NCBI GenBank assembly: GCA_022410635.1
Contig: JAJVDF010000260.1
Location: 904,368 to 968,367, forward strand
Length of the DNA stretch: 64,000 nucleotides
Direction: 5' to 3'
DNA from: Tretioscincus oriximinensis
Taxonomy: Eukaryota; Chordata; Lepidosauria; Squamata; Gymnophthalmidae
The notes below the pieces were generated by a model that did no database searches, was not told the origin of the DNA, and saw only the letters and a program-made list of their open reading frames with translations. Each line of letters starts with the position of its first letter. Position 1 is the first letter of the stretch. Positions 20,931-31,335 of this stretch are shown here, piece after piece. Position numbers and translations under genes: made by a program.

Positions 20931-21725
20931 GTTCAAGCAGCTCCCAAGGGCAGCCCAATATTTGCTGTGTGACTCATTCAAGTTCACTTTCAGGACAGTG
21001 ACTTCCTCCAGAGCGAAGCACCAAGGAATCCTCGTTTTGTCAACCTCTGAGTAAAGGTCCATTTGTTTTGTATTCGAATCCTATTCTTCTGTATGATTAG
21101 TGGCTGTTATTTAAGTCAAACTATTCATTTTGCCTTCAGATATGCAATGTATTACAATGTATTAATCTTAGCCCTTGAAGACGGCAAACTCTATGACAGC
21201 TTCCTCAGGAATCTCACGGTTATGTGAGCATTTCACAGAAATTATTCTTCATAAATGCACACGTTATAATTTACACATTAAACGCAGCAGGTTTTCACCT
21301 TAGGCCTCTTGCCAAGAATAACCTTTTCCTCCCCACCCCTGTAAAAATTCTCTCCTTTGGTAAAATGATAATTATAAAGGTGCAACTAGGAGCCTAAAGA
21401 GAGGTGTTGGGAAAGCATTTAGAATAACGTCTCCTCTTCCAGCGACTAATAAAGGCAACCAAGTTGCTTCTGCTAGAAGAAAGCTATCAGATTCCCCANG
21501 TCCTTCTCTTAAGCAGAGGCAACAGGCATCTGCCCTTGCACATTACAGCTGCATGCAGGCATGGGTTTTATTCACAGGCTCTTCCACCAGTGCTGCCTCT
21601 GCACCACAGAAGGTGCAGCAATCTCATACAAAACTAGCAATCTCATACAAAATTCTCATACAAGCAAAAGTCCTGGCCCTGCCCAGCCTCCACCCATTCT
21701 TCCCACTTGCCTTCACTTGCTTTCC
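20931..21725. other. unique sequence, possible conserved non-coding element at about 21090-21480
   Basis: AT-rich and repeat-free, e.g. TAATTTACACATTAAACGC. No gene supported. Confidence 0.3.
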
Positions 21726-22035
21726 ACTCCTTCTAAAGGCCACTGTAGAGGCCTCCTGACTCCATCTCCAACTTGGAAGCCACCCCTGTGCATTTCCAGT
21801 AGCCACTGATTAATTTTGCTTTCATGAATTTGTCGAAACCCTTCTTAAAGCCATCCATGTTGCTTGAGATCAGCCACCTCACCTGGTAGTAAAACTGGGG
21901 GGGGGGGGATTTTCCCCTTGTGCACCACAAAGGGGTCCCTGTCTCTAGAACTGTATAAAAATAGTTTTCTCTGTCCACTTTTTCCCACTCCATGCATGGT
22001 TAACTTTTATATCCTTCCACCAGGCCACCTCTTGG
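21726..22035 (-). mobile_element. diverged CR1-like 3' coding remnant
   Basis: The minus-strand frame about 21993-21733 contains RWLISSNMDGFKKGFDKFMK. This parallels the CR1 C-terminus ('..SLDSFKTGLDRFMDTKGI'). Interrupted by a G-run at about 21898-21911. Confidence 0.6.
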
Positions 22036-22507
22036 AAGATCACGACAACCTGCAAAAGAGCACATCTTCCCAAATGCAGGGGTGTGCCCCGGGGATGCCA
22101 TGGTTATGTGATGCCCCTATTTCCCAGTAAAGAAAACAGTTGACATGCAGGCTGTGGGTGGTGGGTGGTCAACCAGCTATTTTTAGATGTATTTTCCATT
22201 CATACACATTGTGGTTTCCTGAATTGGAAGGCAGAGCTCTTCATTAAGTAAACAGTAGTGGNGCTTTCTCATTATCCAAAGAAGTTATTTTTCAAATTGG
22301 GCTTTAAATAGAGAATGCCTGCTTTAAAAGCCCCCTGCACTCTATTCCAAACTGTTTACAAAAGATGTTCTTTCGTAAACAGGACAAGCCTTTACGCATG
22401 AAACCTATTATTCCGCCTATAAGGCAACAGCTGTAGAAGAATCTGCTGGAAAGTCTCTCTTAGAACCTGAGGATAAAAATCACCGCACTATGACTGAAGC
22501 TGGGTAA
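22036..22507. other. unique sequence
   Basis: Nothing supported. Confidence 0.3.
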
Positions 22508-22800
22508 AAAGGTGGTGGTAGCTAACAGCTTGGATAGCTTCAAGACAGGACTAGATAGGTTTATGGACACAAAGGATATAAATGGGTACTAGGATGTATT
22601 GTCTGGATGTTGCCTCCGGGATGGAGCAACAGGCAGGACTCCTGAAATGCCTTTTGCAGGGAGTCATGAACAGGTGCATATTTTGCTTTCCTCTGTTCAT
22701 ACTGCCCAGGTGCATCTGGTGGGCCGTTGTGTGAGACAGAATGCTGGACTAGATGAGCTCTGGCCCGATCCAGTATGGCTTTTCTTATGTACTTATGAGT
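22508..22800 (+). mobile_element. CR1 LINE 3' end (type B)
   Basis: From GGTGGTGGTAGCTAACAGC (C-terminal codons) through CTGGATGTTGCCTCCGGG and CAGGTGCATCTGGTGGG to GGCTTTTCTTATGTACTTAT. Confidence 0.88.
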
Positions 22801-22994
22801 CTACGAGGCAGGTTCAGTCCACTTGAAATGGAGACTAAGGTGGACACAATTAGCATGAGGATCAGGATAGGACCTGGAGCAGAACTGGCTGTCCCAAAGC
22901 AAAAATCCTTAAGTTGTACCAGAGCAATTTATTCCACCTTGAGATGGATTGGGTATCCTGGAGCAGATGCTATCCTGTACCGGGATAAGACAAG

Positions 22995-23265
22995 ATTTCA
23001 CAGAAGTTGCCATGTTAATCTGGGTCCAGAATATCTAGCCAAGGTATCTCATAATACCATAGAGACTAACAAGAGAAAGAGGCAAAAGGAGCTTCTGTAT
23101 TTAAGTTTATTACTTCAGATGAAGATACAGAAAGAGATGAAGAGATAGACAGGGAGGAAGATAGGGGGATAGGGGTATTCTAGCAAGGGTGCCTCATAGC
23201 ACCATACAGACTAACAAGAAAAAGGGAGGCAGCAGGAAGGACATGTCTACTTCTTTAGATGCTAG
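22995..23265. mobile_element. GAAGTAGAC family, two units around a GATA/GGGA-like tract
   Basis: The first unit has TAGAGACTAACAAGAGAAAG. A GATAGACAGGGAGGAAGATA tract follows. A second unit then starts TATTCTAGCAAGGGTGCCTC and reads CAGACTAACAAGAAAAAGGG to GACATGTCTACTTCTTTAG. Confidence 0.6.
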
Positions 23266-23279
23266 GATAAGCCAGGTAA

Positions 23280-23440
23280 GTTACAGCAAATAGTGAGTTC
23301 TCCATCAGTGAAATTCTTCAAACAAAGGTTGGGCAGTGACCTATCTCGGATGGTTCAGTGAATCCTGGATAGAGCAGGTGGTTGGACCCCAAGGTCCTGG
23401 AGGTCTCTTCCATAGAACCATGCTATGATTCTATTAAGGA
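23280..23440 (+). mobile_element. CR1 LINE 3' end (typical amniote form)
   Basis: GTGAGTTCTCCATCAGTGAA, then AAGGTTGGGCAGTGACC.., ending GGAGGTCTCTTCCATAGAAC and CTATGATTCTATTA, the classic CR1 terminal octamer. Confidence 0.78.
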
Positions 23441-23720
23441 GGGTCAGTTAGCCTACGCTTCTGAAATGCCATTTGCAAGAAATGGAAAGCAGATGTGGGT
23501 TTTGCCTTCATATTCTGATTGAGATCCCCAGAAGACACTGCTGGTGGGCCACTGTGGGAGTTAGGAGGCTGGACTAGGTGGCTGTGGTCCCCTTCAGCAG
23601 TGTTCTCCTTAGGTTCAGTCTACACGGCCAGTAGAGTTTATGGCAGGAACCGTTTGGATCATCTCCATGTCAGTGCAGACTATGGCAGGCCCCTTAGGGT
23701 AGAATTTGTACCCAACAAGT
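23441..23720 (+). mobile_element. CR1 type A tail with palindromic module
   Basis: CTGAAATGCCATTTGCAAG, GTGGGCCACTGTGGGAG, then GTTCAGTCTACACGGCCAGT and GTGCAGACTATGGCAGGCCC. Confidence 0.7.
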
Positions 23721-23724
23721 TTCA

Positions 23725-24180
23725 CTAAGATAGCTATAATACAGGATTAGACAGGTTCATGGACGCCAAAGGCATAAATAGCTACTAGGATGGATCTCTT
23801 GATGCTGCCTCTTGGATGGAGCAACAGGTAGTATTCCTGAAGTACCATTTGCAGGGAGTCGATAACAAGTGAGGGTTTGCCTTCTGCCCAGGTGCAACTT
23901 TGAACTGCCCAGGTGCAACTTTAGATTAGTGTAGACTGTGGCAGGCCCCACTGGCTCACCCACATGCCAGTGTAGACTAGGGCAGACCCCTTTCAGGGTC
24001 TGTCCTAGTGTACACTAGCATGCGGATGATAGATCCCTATTCTAAGAGGTGAGAACAAGGGAAGATTTTGCCTTCTTCTGCTTGAACTGCCCAGGGGCAA
24101 TGGGTGGGCCATTGGGTGAGGCGGAATGGTGGTCAGCATGGGCTCTTCCCCATTCAGCAGGGCTCCTTTTATGCTATACT
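23725..24180 (+). mobile_element. CR1 type A 3' end with palindromic module
   Basis: Coding remnant and tail (ACAGGTTCATGGACGCCAAA, GGATGGATCTCTTGATGC). At 23930-24040 the module reads GTGTAGACTGTGGCAGGCCC, then CCACATGCCAGTGTAGACTA, then the inverse GTCTGTCCTAGTGTACACTA. A second GAGAACAAGG..GTGGGCC unit then leads to the end near TTTTATGCTATAC. Confidence 0.82.
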
Positions 24181-24640
24181 GAACTCAGGAATTTCTGTTT
24201 CAGGATACGCAATGTTGAAAACTGGATAGCAGCAAAGAGACAACTCTAAAACACACTCATGGGTACAATGGGACCCTCCGTCCCACTTCACCCCTCCTGC
24301 AGACTACAGCAGGCAAAAAAAAGGAAAAGCCACGGAATAAGTCAGGGTGCCTTTGAAGATATTTAATTAAAATCTAATCCCATATTCTTAAAGGCTCACG
24401 TAAATTAAGCTGTCATTCAGGAGATTTATGCATTCACATTTGCATATTGCATACAATTCATCAATTACTCATGTTTGAAAGCAATGCCTTTCCTAGGGAG
24501 TAGAATTGCCAGCCATGCCAACACGCGCACGGAAGACACACCGGTGTGCCCATGGGTACCTTGGAGGAAGGCGCTTCCATATGCCCCGTCTGCCTCTGTA
24601 TAGCCACAAGGGTCCAGAAAGGCCCAGGCCAGCAACACCA
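24181..24640. other. unique sequence, candidate conserved non-coding element at about 24330-24490
   Basis: Repeat-free, with TTTAATTAAAATCTAATCCC, GTAAATTAAGCTGTCATTC and TTTGCATATTGCATAC (octamer/POU-like). Inference only. Confidence 0.38.
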
Positions 24641-24728
24641 TTGTTTGTTTATTTATTTACTTATAATGATTTAGAATTATTTTTATCCCGTCCTTCACTG
24701 TTGGTTCCTGGGTTGGTAACAAGAGATC

Positions 24729-24776
<48 letters not shown>
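24641..24776 (-). mobile_element. LINE/SINE 3' tail followed by (AAT)n
   Basis: TTTATTTATTTACTTATAAT and TTATCCCGTCCTTCACTG look like the reverse complement of a LINE/SINE tail. (AAT)n occupies about 24731-24775. Confidence 0.55.
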
Positions 24777-24777
<1 letters not shown>

Positions 24778-24803
24778 GGAATTCTACACTGTAGATGGGC
24801 CTT

Positions 24804-25042
24804 TGAAGAAGAAGAAGAAAAAGAAAAAAGAGAAAAAAAGAAAAAAGAGAGAGAGAAAGAGAGGAAAAGGAAAAGGAGGAAAAAAGAAAGAAGAAAGAAA
24901 GAAGAAGGAAGAAGGAAGGAAGGAAGAAAGAAAGAAGGAAGAAGGAAGAAAGAAAGAAGAAAGAAAGAAGGAAGAAAAGAAGAAAGGAGGAGGAAAAGAA
25001 GAAAGAAGAAAAGAAGAAAAGAAGAAAAGAAGGAAGAAGGCC
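24804..25042. repeat. GA-rich low-complexity tract
   Basis: GAAGAAAGAAAGGA-type purine strand. Lys/Glu-rich and Phe/Ser-rich frames here are artefacts. Confidence 0.93.
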
Positions 25043-25277
25043 TCCTAGGTGCCCTGCATCTCAACGTTTAACTCAGATGCTTCCTCTCCAATGTGAACCT
25101 GTCCTTCGGAAGCCAAGACATATAGGCTGGCAAACACCTGGAAAATTTCATATCTAACAACAGCTTCATGTGATCACAAGCAGCCAGAATATGATCAAAA
25201 TCATATTGCTTTCCACTATCAAAAGTTAAAGATGCAGAGGAAGGGGCATATTCATATTGAGGCACCATAAAGAAGGA

Positions 25278-25506
25278 TCATGGCAGCCAAGGATATAAAC
25301 ACCTACTAGGGTTGATGTTGCCTGTGAGATGGAGCAACAAGCAGGATTCCTGAAACACCATTTGCAGAGAACAGGTGAAGATTTTGCCTTCTTCTGTTCC
25401 AGACTGCCCAGGTGTAATTGGAGGGTCTCTGTGTGAGACTAAAGGCTGGACTAGATGGGCTCTGGCCCGATTCAGCAGGGCTCCTCTTATGCTCTTATGT
25501 TCANTG
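25278..25506 (+). mobile_element. CR1 LINE 3' tail (type A)
   Basis: CATGGCAGCCAAGGATATAA through CTAGATGGGCTCTGGCCC to CTCCTCTTATGCTCTTATGT, a canonical repeated octamer end. Confidence 0.85.
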
Positions 25507-25514
25507 GTTTATAG

Positions 25515-25862
25515 CAGTGGTTCTCAACCTGTGGGTCCCAACCCCGGCGGGGGTCGAACAACTAAAACACAAGGGTCACCTAAAGCCATGTTTCTGATGG
25601 GTTTAGCCGCTGAGCTGGGGAGGTCGCTCCTAGCTGTCAGCGCTTGCTGCAGCGATCTGTCACATGTGATCGCGGCTCACATGCCCACACTCAACATGGC
25701 GGCCGCGGCCTCGGTGCCGACGCTGATGTTTTCGGTGGCTCTGGGCGGCAGGCTGATCCTTGTGCTCCGCAGGCTGATGAGCAGGAGCCACCAAAATTGG
25801 GGTCACCGCAACATGAGGAACTGTATTGTGGGGTCATGGCATTAGAAAGTTGAGAACCACTG
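25515..25862. mobile_element. non-autonomous hAT element (CAGTGGTTCTCAAC ends)
   Basis: Perfect 8-bp target duplications GTTTATAG at 25507-25514 and 25863-25870 flank CAGTGGTTCTCAACCTGTGG at the left and its inverse GTTGAGAACCACTG at the right. These ends and duplication length are diagnostic of the Charlie-like hAT group. The interior is CpG-rich (AACATGGCGGCCGCGGCCTC). Frames within it are not a transposase. Confidence 0.93.
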
Positions 25863-25870
25863 GTTTATAG

Positions 25871-25924
25871 GATGGTAGCTAGCAGGCTGGGATGGGACAA
25901 GTTCATGGAAGGCCAAGTGTATCA
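25871..25924 (+). mobile_element. short CR1 type A fragment
   Basis: GGATGGTAGCTAGCAGGCTG and GACAAGTTCATGGAAGGCCA belong to the CR1 C-terminal region. It is cut off by the purine tract and SINE that follow. Confidence 0.6.
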
Positions 25925-26035
25925 AAAGAAAAAGGAGGAGGGGGAGGAGAAAGAGAAAGAGAAGGAAGAAGAGAAAGAGAAAGAGAAGGAGGANGAAGAG
26001 GAGGAAAAGGAGGAAGANGAGAAGAAGAAGAGTAG
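25925..26035. repeat. GA-rich tract attached to a SINE tail
   Basis: (GAAAGAGAAGGA)-type run with two Ns. It lies at the 3' side of the minus-strand SINE, as expected for an expanded (TTC)n tail. Confidence 0.85.
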
Positions 26036-26150
26036 ATTTTTCTACCCCGCTTTCCGAAGGGAATCAAAGTGGCTTCCGTCACCTTCCGTTATTCTCTTCA
26101 CAATAGACACCATGTGAAGTATACGGGGCTGAGAGAGCAGTGCCAATTTT
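26036..26150 (-). mobile_element. tRNA-SINE (type 1), 5' truncated
   Basis: CTACCCCGCTTTCCGAAGGG, AATCAAAGTGGCTTCC, ACAATAGACACCATGTGAAG: the reverse complement of the SINE body. The tRNA head is missing. Confidence 0.7.
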
Positions 26151-27000
26151 AGAAAGGCCATTTGCAGGGAGTGAAGGTTTTATTTGTTTTTTATTTTGCT
26201 TTTTTAAAAAATCTGCAACTCACCATATTAAGGACGTGAGATCTTGAAGCAAGGAGTCCCTTCATGTGCAAATACTGTCCTTTTAATTGTGCTGTACGCT
26301 ACTACCAAAAGGTTTAGAAATGGCAAAGCTGTGCTTGCTTTTAAGAATAAAATCCTTTTTTCACTGAAATGTATTCTGAGTGATATCATGGAAGAGGAGA
26401 ACTGTCTGCCACTAGAGCAACAAAAATGAATCCCTTAGGTTCTCCTATGTCCTTATCTCCGTTTAGTTTGCAGTCTACAGTAGGCACTGCAGACCTCCGG
26501 CTCTTATGCCAGGCTATAACCTGGAATAAGGCCCAGAGCAGAAAGAATCTGATTCGTAAAAGCATCCCTTTGCCATTTACAAGCTTTCCGATAGGCACCT
26601 TTAAAGTTAAAGGGACAAGTGACCATTGCAAATGAAGATACCGGCTTCACAATATCATGTCCTTAATATTTTGACTGCCAGATATATATTTTTTTACCCA
26701 TTATTAAAGGCNCCTAACAGACAGAATACCTAATGAGAGCACTTCACGCTGGGCGGGGCAATTATAGCTGCTTGCTACCTGACGCTTTGTCACAACAAGG
26801 GATGGTGCCATCACCTATATGGTGGGGTACAAGGCATCCTCTGCAGAACAGTCNTGGACTGATGGGGAGTAGGATGATGGTAGGAGGAGAAACGTGCAGG
26901 CTGTTGCTTGTGCCTACGATAGGATCTCCAGACCTTGAAGCGTCACAGGATAAGAAGAAGCCGTGGGAAAAAATAGGCATCTTGGAGGGAAGCAAATAAA
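26151..27000. other. unique sequence
   Basis: No gene supported. Part around 26700-26790 (ACAGACAGAATACCTAATGA, GGGCAATTATAGCTGC) could be regulatory. Uncertain. Confidence 0.3.
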
Positions 27001-27019
27001 CAAAGCTAGAAAATTGGAG

Positions 27020-27100
27020 GCTCTCTCCCTCCCTCTCTCTATGTATATATAAATATCTCTGTGTCTGTCTGTCTGTCTACCTCTCCCTCTAGTTCCATGT
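27020..27100. repeat. CT / TCTG simple repeats
   Basis: Pyrimidine-rich tract with (TCTG)n near 27060-27078. Confidence 0.85.
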
Positions 27101-27245
27101 ATGAATGCGTGTGTATCTCTACCTTATCTACCTCTCTATTTGCCTACCTACAAGATGCATTCTTTCACAATCTGGAACTCATTACTGATCTCATTACCAC
27201 ATCAAGCACCAATCAATGTTGTTTGATCCTTGGTGGCTCTCATGC

Positions 27246-27557
27246 AGGCACGGATAGCTCAGTTGCTAAGGAATCCGTCTCTCAGCTGGGAAATGGGGTT
27301 TCGAAGCCCTGTGTGGGATGTGGGGAGGGCTGAGCACCTTCCACTAGCCTGTAGCTCTAGCCAACCCAGCTATTCGAAAGCAGGAATTGCAAGAAATTGC
27401 AACTGACTGCAAGTAGATACATGGGACCCACTAGAGCCTGGTGGGGAAGATAGAATGTCAGCCTTCGGGCAAAATATATCCTTGTAAGCCGCTTTGAGTC
27501 CCTTTGAAAGGTTAGAAAAGTGGGGTATAAGAACCCAGTTCTTCTTCTTCTTCTATA
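27246..27557 (+). mobile_element. tRNA-derived SINE (type 2) with (TTC)n tail
   Basis: Head GGCACGGATAGCTCAGTTGC, B-box-like GGGTTTCGAAGCCC, body matching the copy at 12451, tail AAGAACCCAGTTC then (TTC)n. The best-preserved copy of this SINE here. Confidence 0.88.
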
Positions 27558-27767
27558 CAGTTTTCCTGGTAAAGAGAAGGGATTGAACCTTTAATCCGCC
27601 TGGTAATTGCTGTAGCTTGAGCTATAGCCACCACAATGGAATAAACCTATTGTTAGACCCTAATGCACGTGTTTTTCAACCCTCTTTCCCAAAGGTGAGA
27701 GGTGACCTGGAGAACCCTTCGCTGGCTAAGAGGAGCCACGTGTGTGATTCAGCTCATCTTATACTCT

Positions 27768-27933
27768 AGCCCTCTCCTCACTGGGCTTTATTCTAGGCTG
27801 TATCATAGGGTAGAACTTGGCCAGCCACATGCCAGCATAGACTATGGCAGGCCCCATAGCCTACACTAGCATGTAGATAGCAGACACCTATTCTGAGATG
27901 TAGCCCAGAATAAGGCTCAGTGGGCATAGGACC
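27768..27933. mobile_element. GGCCCT/CACTGAG foldback element, full copy
   Basis: A 166-bp near-palindrome. The left arm (CACTGGGCTTTATTCTAGGC.. to GCATAGACTATGGCAGG, 27779-27851) pairs over about 70 bp with the right arm (..CTACACTAGCATGTAGATAG, ..AGAATAAGGCTCAGTG, to 27922). The outermost bases agree in other copies with GGYCCTRTYCCCACTGAG. No coding capacity. Target duplication unresolved; PIF/Harbinger-like or hAT-like origin is possible. Confidence 0.78.
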
Positions 27934-29375
27934 ACTGATCAAGCCTTTTGAACTTCCCTCTGAGCCTCTTAACCAATGATGGGATCTTCTGGACACCAAA
28001 CTTAGGGCAGGGAGCCCAAACATCTGGAGCAGCCCTGGGTTATTTCATTACTTCCTGGGCAGAACAGGAAGCCATTTTCCGGAACTAAATGCCATAAATG
28101 NCATAGAAATTATCTTGTGGATCATCCCAAGATACTCATACTCCTCCCAAGGCAACCTCTAACCCAATCAGGTCAACAACCTCCTCCAATATGTCTGGAA
28201 AGAGGAATCGCTGTTCGCACCTTGAAAAACAATGACACACACACACACAGGCCTTCGATATTGCTTCCTGCCATTTTCATACAGCCATCAACATCTTTAT
28301 TGTCCTCATTCTCTTTCTGTAATATTTCTTAACGGAGCTGGGGTGGGTGGGTGGCTGGGCAAGGTGGGAGAGACGAAAATCAATAATGATTTATCTCTTG
28401 AGAATCTTTCCAAAGTAGCCATCAAACCCAAAAGGCCCAAATTGCTTGTGACTGGGATGCTGCCACCCAGTTCCCAACGCTTTCCGCGCTTACTCAGAGA
28501 ACACAGCCCGCCATCGCTGTACGTACACCAATTCACTCCAATATTCAAAGCAAACTACACTTTCAAGGTTTAATTTTCAATTAAATAAACTCAAACATTG
28601 CTGCCGACTTCCTCGGAGGACTGGAGCTGGCCAGCAGCCAGCACAAGCCGTTCAATGTTTTCCTCCACGCCAAGAAAAAGAAAAGTGGTGGGGAAAGTCG
28701 AGGGGGAGAGAAGCGCCGTGAATAATTCTTCGCATTCTACAGTCTCGTTAATTTGTTTATAGCGTTTGGCAATGGTGGAATTCACCAGAGGGTTCAGGCA
28801 CGATGCTCTCAACCAGAATTGCTCAAAGCTCTGGTCCCCCAAAATGTCCTTCACAAACTCCCAGCATTCCAATGGGGATGGCAGTGGAGTTTGCTGGGAC
28901 TTGTGGTTCAGGAATACCTGGTGGACCAAGACCGCATGCCCAGGTGGATTATTTTCAGTGGCAGGCTGGGCCTAGCAATACCGGAATCCATGGACCAACC
29001 ACAGCTTTCAAAACGCATGTAAATCCCATGGCAGGCAAGCAGGACCCACTTCATCAGGGATCCACTTGCCGTCAGGCAAGCTGGCACCATTGCCACTCTG
29101 TTCCTGATTTTTTTCATGCTACAATAGCGTAGCTATGGAGGATTTGCCATATGTGCCAGTGGGGATCCACCAAGGGTAATGGTGGAAAGGCCTGACTTTT
29201 ATGCAGCTTAGGCAGGTTGATGTCTGAACCATGATTGTGCCATGTGGATATCACCAGTGACACCTGGCCCTTCAGTAAAAGCATTTTCTGGACAAATAGT
29301 CACTAGAAAAACTAACGGTGGAATTTTCTTTTTTTAAAAAAACATTTGTGGTCTTGCAAAGGTTTAGATGAGTTT
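27934..29375. other. unique sequence, candidate conserved element at about 28550-28790
   Basis: No gene supported. A short CA run lies at 28234-28248. 28560-28600 and 28720-28790 have TTTCAATTAAATAAACTC and TCTCGTTAATTTGTTTATAG, enhancer-like words. Several short overlapping frames (28753-29132) have no family signature. Confidence 0.33.
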
Positions 29376-29570
29376 AATGGAGGAGCCCCCCTGAATGGGA
29401 CCAGAGCCCATCTAGTCCAGCCTTCTGTCTCACCCAGTGGCCCCCCAATTGCACTTGATTGACTCCTTCCAAAAGGCATTTCAATCTTGCCTGTTTTTCC
29501 ATCCTAACAGATGTCTTCCATGAATTTATCTAATCCTATCTTGAAGCTCTCCAGACTGCTAACTAATGCA
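29376..29570 (-). mobile_element. CR1 LINE 3' tail (type A)
   Basis: GAATGGGACCAGAGCCCATC, TCACCCAGTGGCCCCCCAAT, CCATGAATTTATCTAATCCT, CTTGAAGCTCTCC. Confidence 0.8.
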
Positions 29571-29835
29571 GCAGCCTTAGGGGTGTTGGGTTCAAGGGGT
29601 GGGTGAGCTAGTTTGGGGGCAATTTAAAAATAAAATGGTTTTATGCCTAAGAGAACCCAGAACCTGGAATCGCAACAGAAGCAACATCTACTGTATGCAA
29701 TTAAAAATCTTTGGAGATGCCTATGCAACAGAAACTTTCAGTGATATTACAGTGAACCCCCATCCATTGCACCATGAAGAAGGCACTACCTAAGGCAAAG
29801 TATCAATTGTCATCTCACTGAGGTCAGCTGAACAG

Positions 29836-30486
29836 AACATGCAGTAGAAGAAAAGTCCAAAGGTACAAGAAATGGCAACAAGGATGATCCAAGGACTGGA
29901 ACAAAATTCATTTTGAAACTAGGCTTCAACGTTGGAGCCTCTTCAGCCTCAAAACACATTTAAGAGGTGATCTGGTTGACCTTTATAAAATCATGCAAGG
30001 AATGGATAAGGGAAATAGAGAAAAAAATTATTTTCTCTACCACACAACGCTAGGACCAGAGAGCTTCTCTTGAGCCTGCCTCCAACAAGCAGGATTCCTG
30101 AAGTACAATTTGCAGGGAATCAAAAACAGGTGAGTTTTGCTATCTTCTGCTTCAGACTACCATGGGGCAATGTGGGGGGAGGAGTAGACCATGGCAGGTC
30201 CCATTTGGCTCATCCACATGCCAGTGTGGACTATGGCAGATCCCATTCAGGCCCTGCCATATCTACACTAGAATGTGGATGGCAAATTCCTATTCCAAGG
30301 GTGGAGAATAGGGGGTTGCTTTCTTCTGTTTGAGACTACCCAGGGGCAATTGATGGACCAGTGTAGGTTATGGCAGGCCTTACTTGCTTCATCCATAGGC
30401 CGATATAGACAATGGCAGGACCCATTCAGCCCCTATACTAGTATGAGGATGGCAAATCCCTATTCCAAGAGTTGGGAACAGGTGAT
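29836..30486 (+). mobile_element. CR1 type A 3' part with internal deletion and doubled palindromic module
   Basis: Starts in the RT C-terminal region (AAGAAATGGCAACAAGGATG, AGCCTCTTCAGCCTCAAAAC, GAGGTGATCTGGTTGACC), then jumps from GGACCAGAGAGCTTCTC directly to the 3' UTR. The module occurs twice (about 30185-30290 and 30355-30460). The tail resumes at 30721-30805 after a nested type B CR1. Confidence 0.8.
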
Positions 30487-30720
30487 GGATTTATGGACAC
30501 CAAGGGTATAAATGGAATCTAGGATGGATGTCTGGATGTTGCCTCTGGATGGAGCAACAGGCAGGACTCCTGAGATACCATTTGCAGGGAGTCATGAACA
30601 GGAGCATATTTTGCTTTCCTCTGTGTGTCCAGGTGCATCTGGTGGGCCTCTGTGTGACACAGAATGCTGGACTTGATGGGCTGTGGCATGATCCAGTATG
30701 GCTCTTCTTATGTTCTTATG
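30487..30720 (+). mobile_element. type B CR1 nested in type A CR1
   Basis: Sequence switches within ..GAACAGGTGATGG to TTTATGGACACCAAGGGTAT, runs through the complete type B tail, ends CTTCTTATGTTCTTATG, and then returns to type A sequence (ATGGGCCACTGGGAGAGACC) at 30720-30805. Confidence 0.82.
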
Positions 30721-30805
30721 ATGGGCCACTGGGAGAGACCAGAAGGCTGGGCTAGGTGGGCTCTGGCCCCATTTAGCAGGGCTCCATTGCTGTTCTCTCA
30801 TGCTA

Positions 30806-31335
30806 GGGAGTTAAAACAGCAAACACCTTGAAAGCCGACATCCCCTTGGATTCCAAGAAATATAATATTCTTGTTTTTACAAATTGGTAATTATATCCCA
30901 GAAAGAAAGAGAATAAGATAAACATTTCCCTTATGCGTTTGTTTTTCCACTTTTATTGCTTAGCCTTTCTCACTCACTTCTCAATGGCCACATTCTGCTG
31001 ACATTTACAAACATTTCATGTTGATCTTACGGGGGTCACATCAATCACCCATACAGTTTCAATGACACTCTGTTAAATAAACTGTCATGAAAGATTTATA
31101 GAGAATTTGATAAAAGGAAAGAAGATGTGGTTCAGATTTAAAGGGGCATTACGCCTTTTTTTTNCCCAGTGGTGTAATATCAACTCTACAAAAACTATTA
31201 AGCTCTCCTCTGGAAAAAGTTGCTGCAATATATGTATATTTCACAAGCACTATTTTAGTTTTTCTGCTTTTTCCATTGGTGTGCCACGATTTTGCTCAAG
31301 TCTAATAAAATAAAAACCGTAAAGTTTACATTTGA
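30806..31335. other. unique AT-rich sequence
   Basis: Nothing supported. Confidence 0.3.

Noticed and set aside
24657..25071. Lys/Glu-rich and Phe/Ser-rich frames
   Set aside because: GA-rich low-complexity tract.
25375..25845. 156-codon frame with a CpG-rich part resembling a promoter island
   Set aside because: Lies in a CR1 tail plus a non-autonomous hAT element with perfect target duplications.
28753..29132. Three overlapping frames (70-109 codons)
   Set aside because: All short, in different phases, no family features; expected by chance in this composition.
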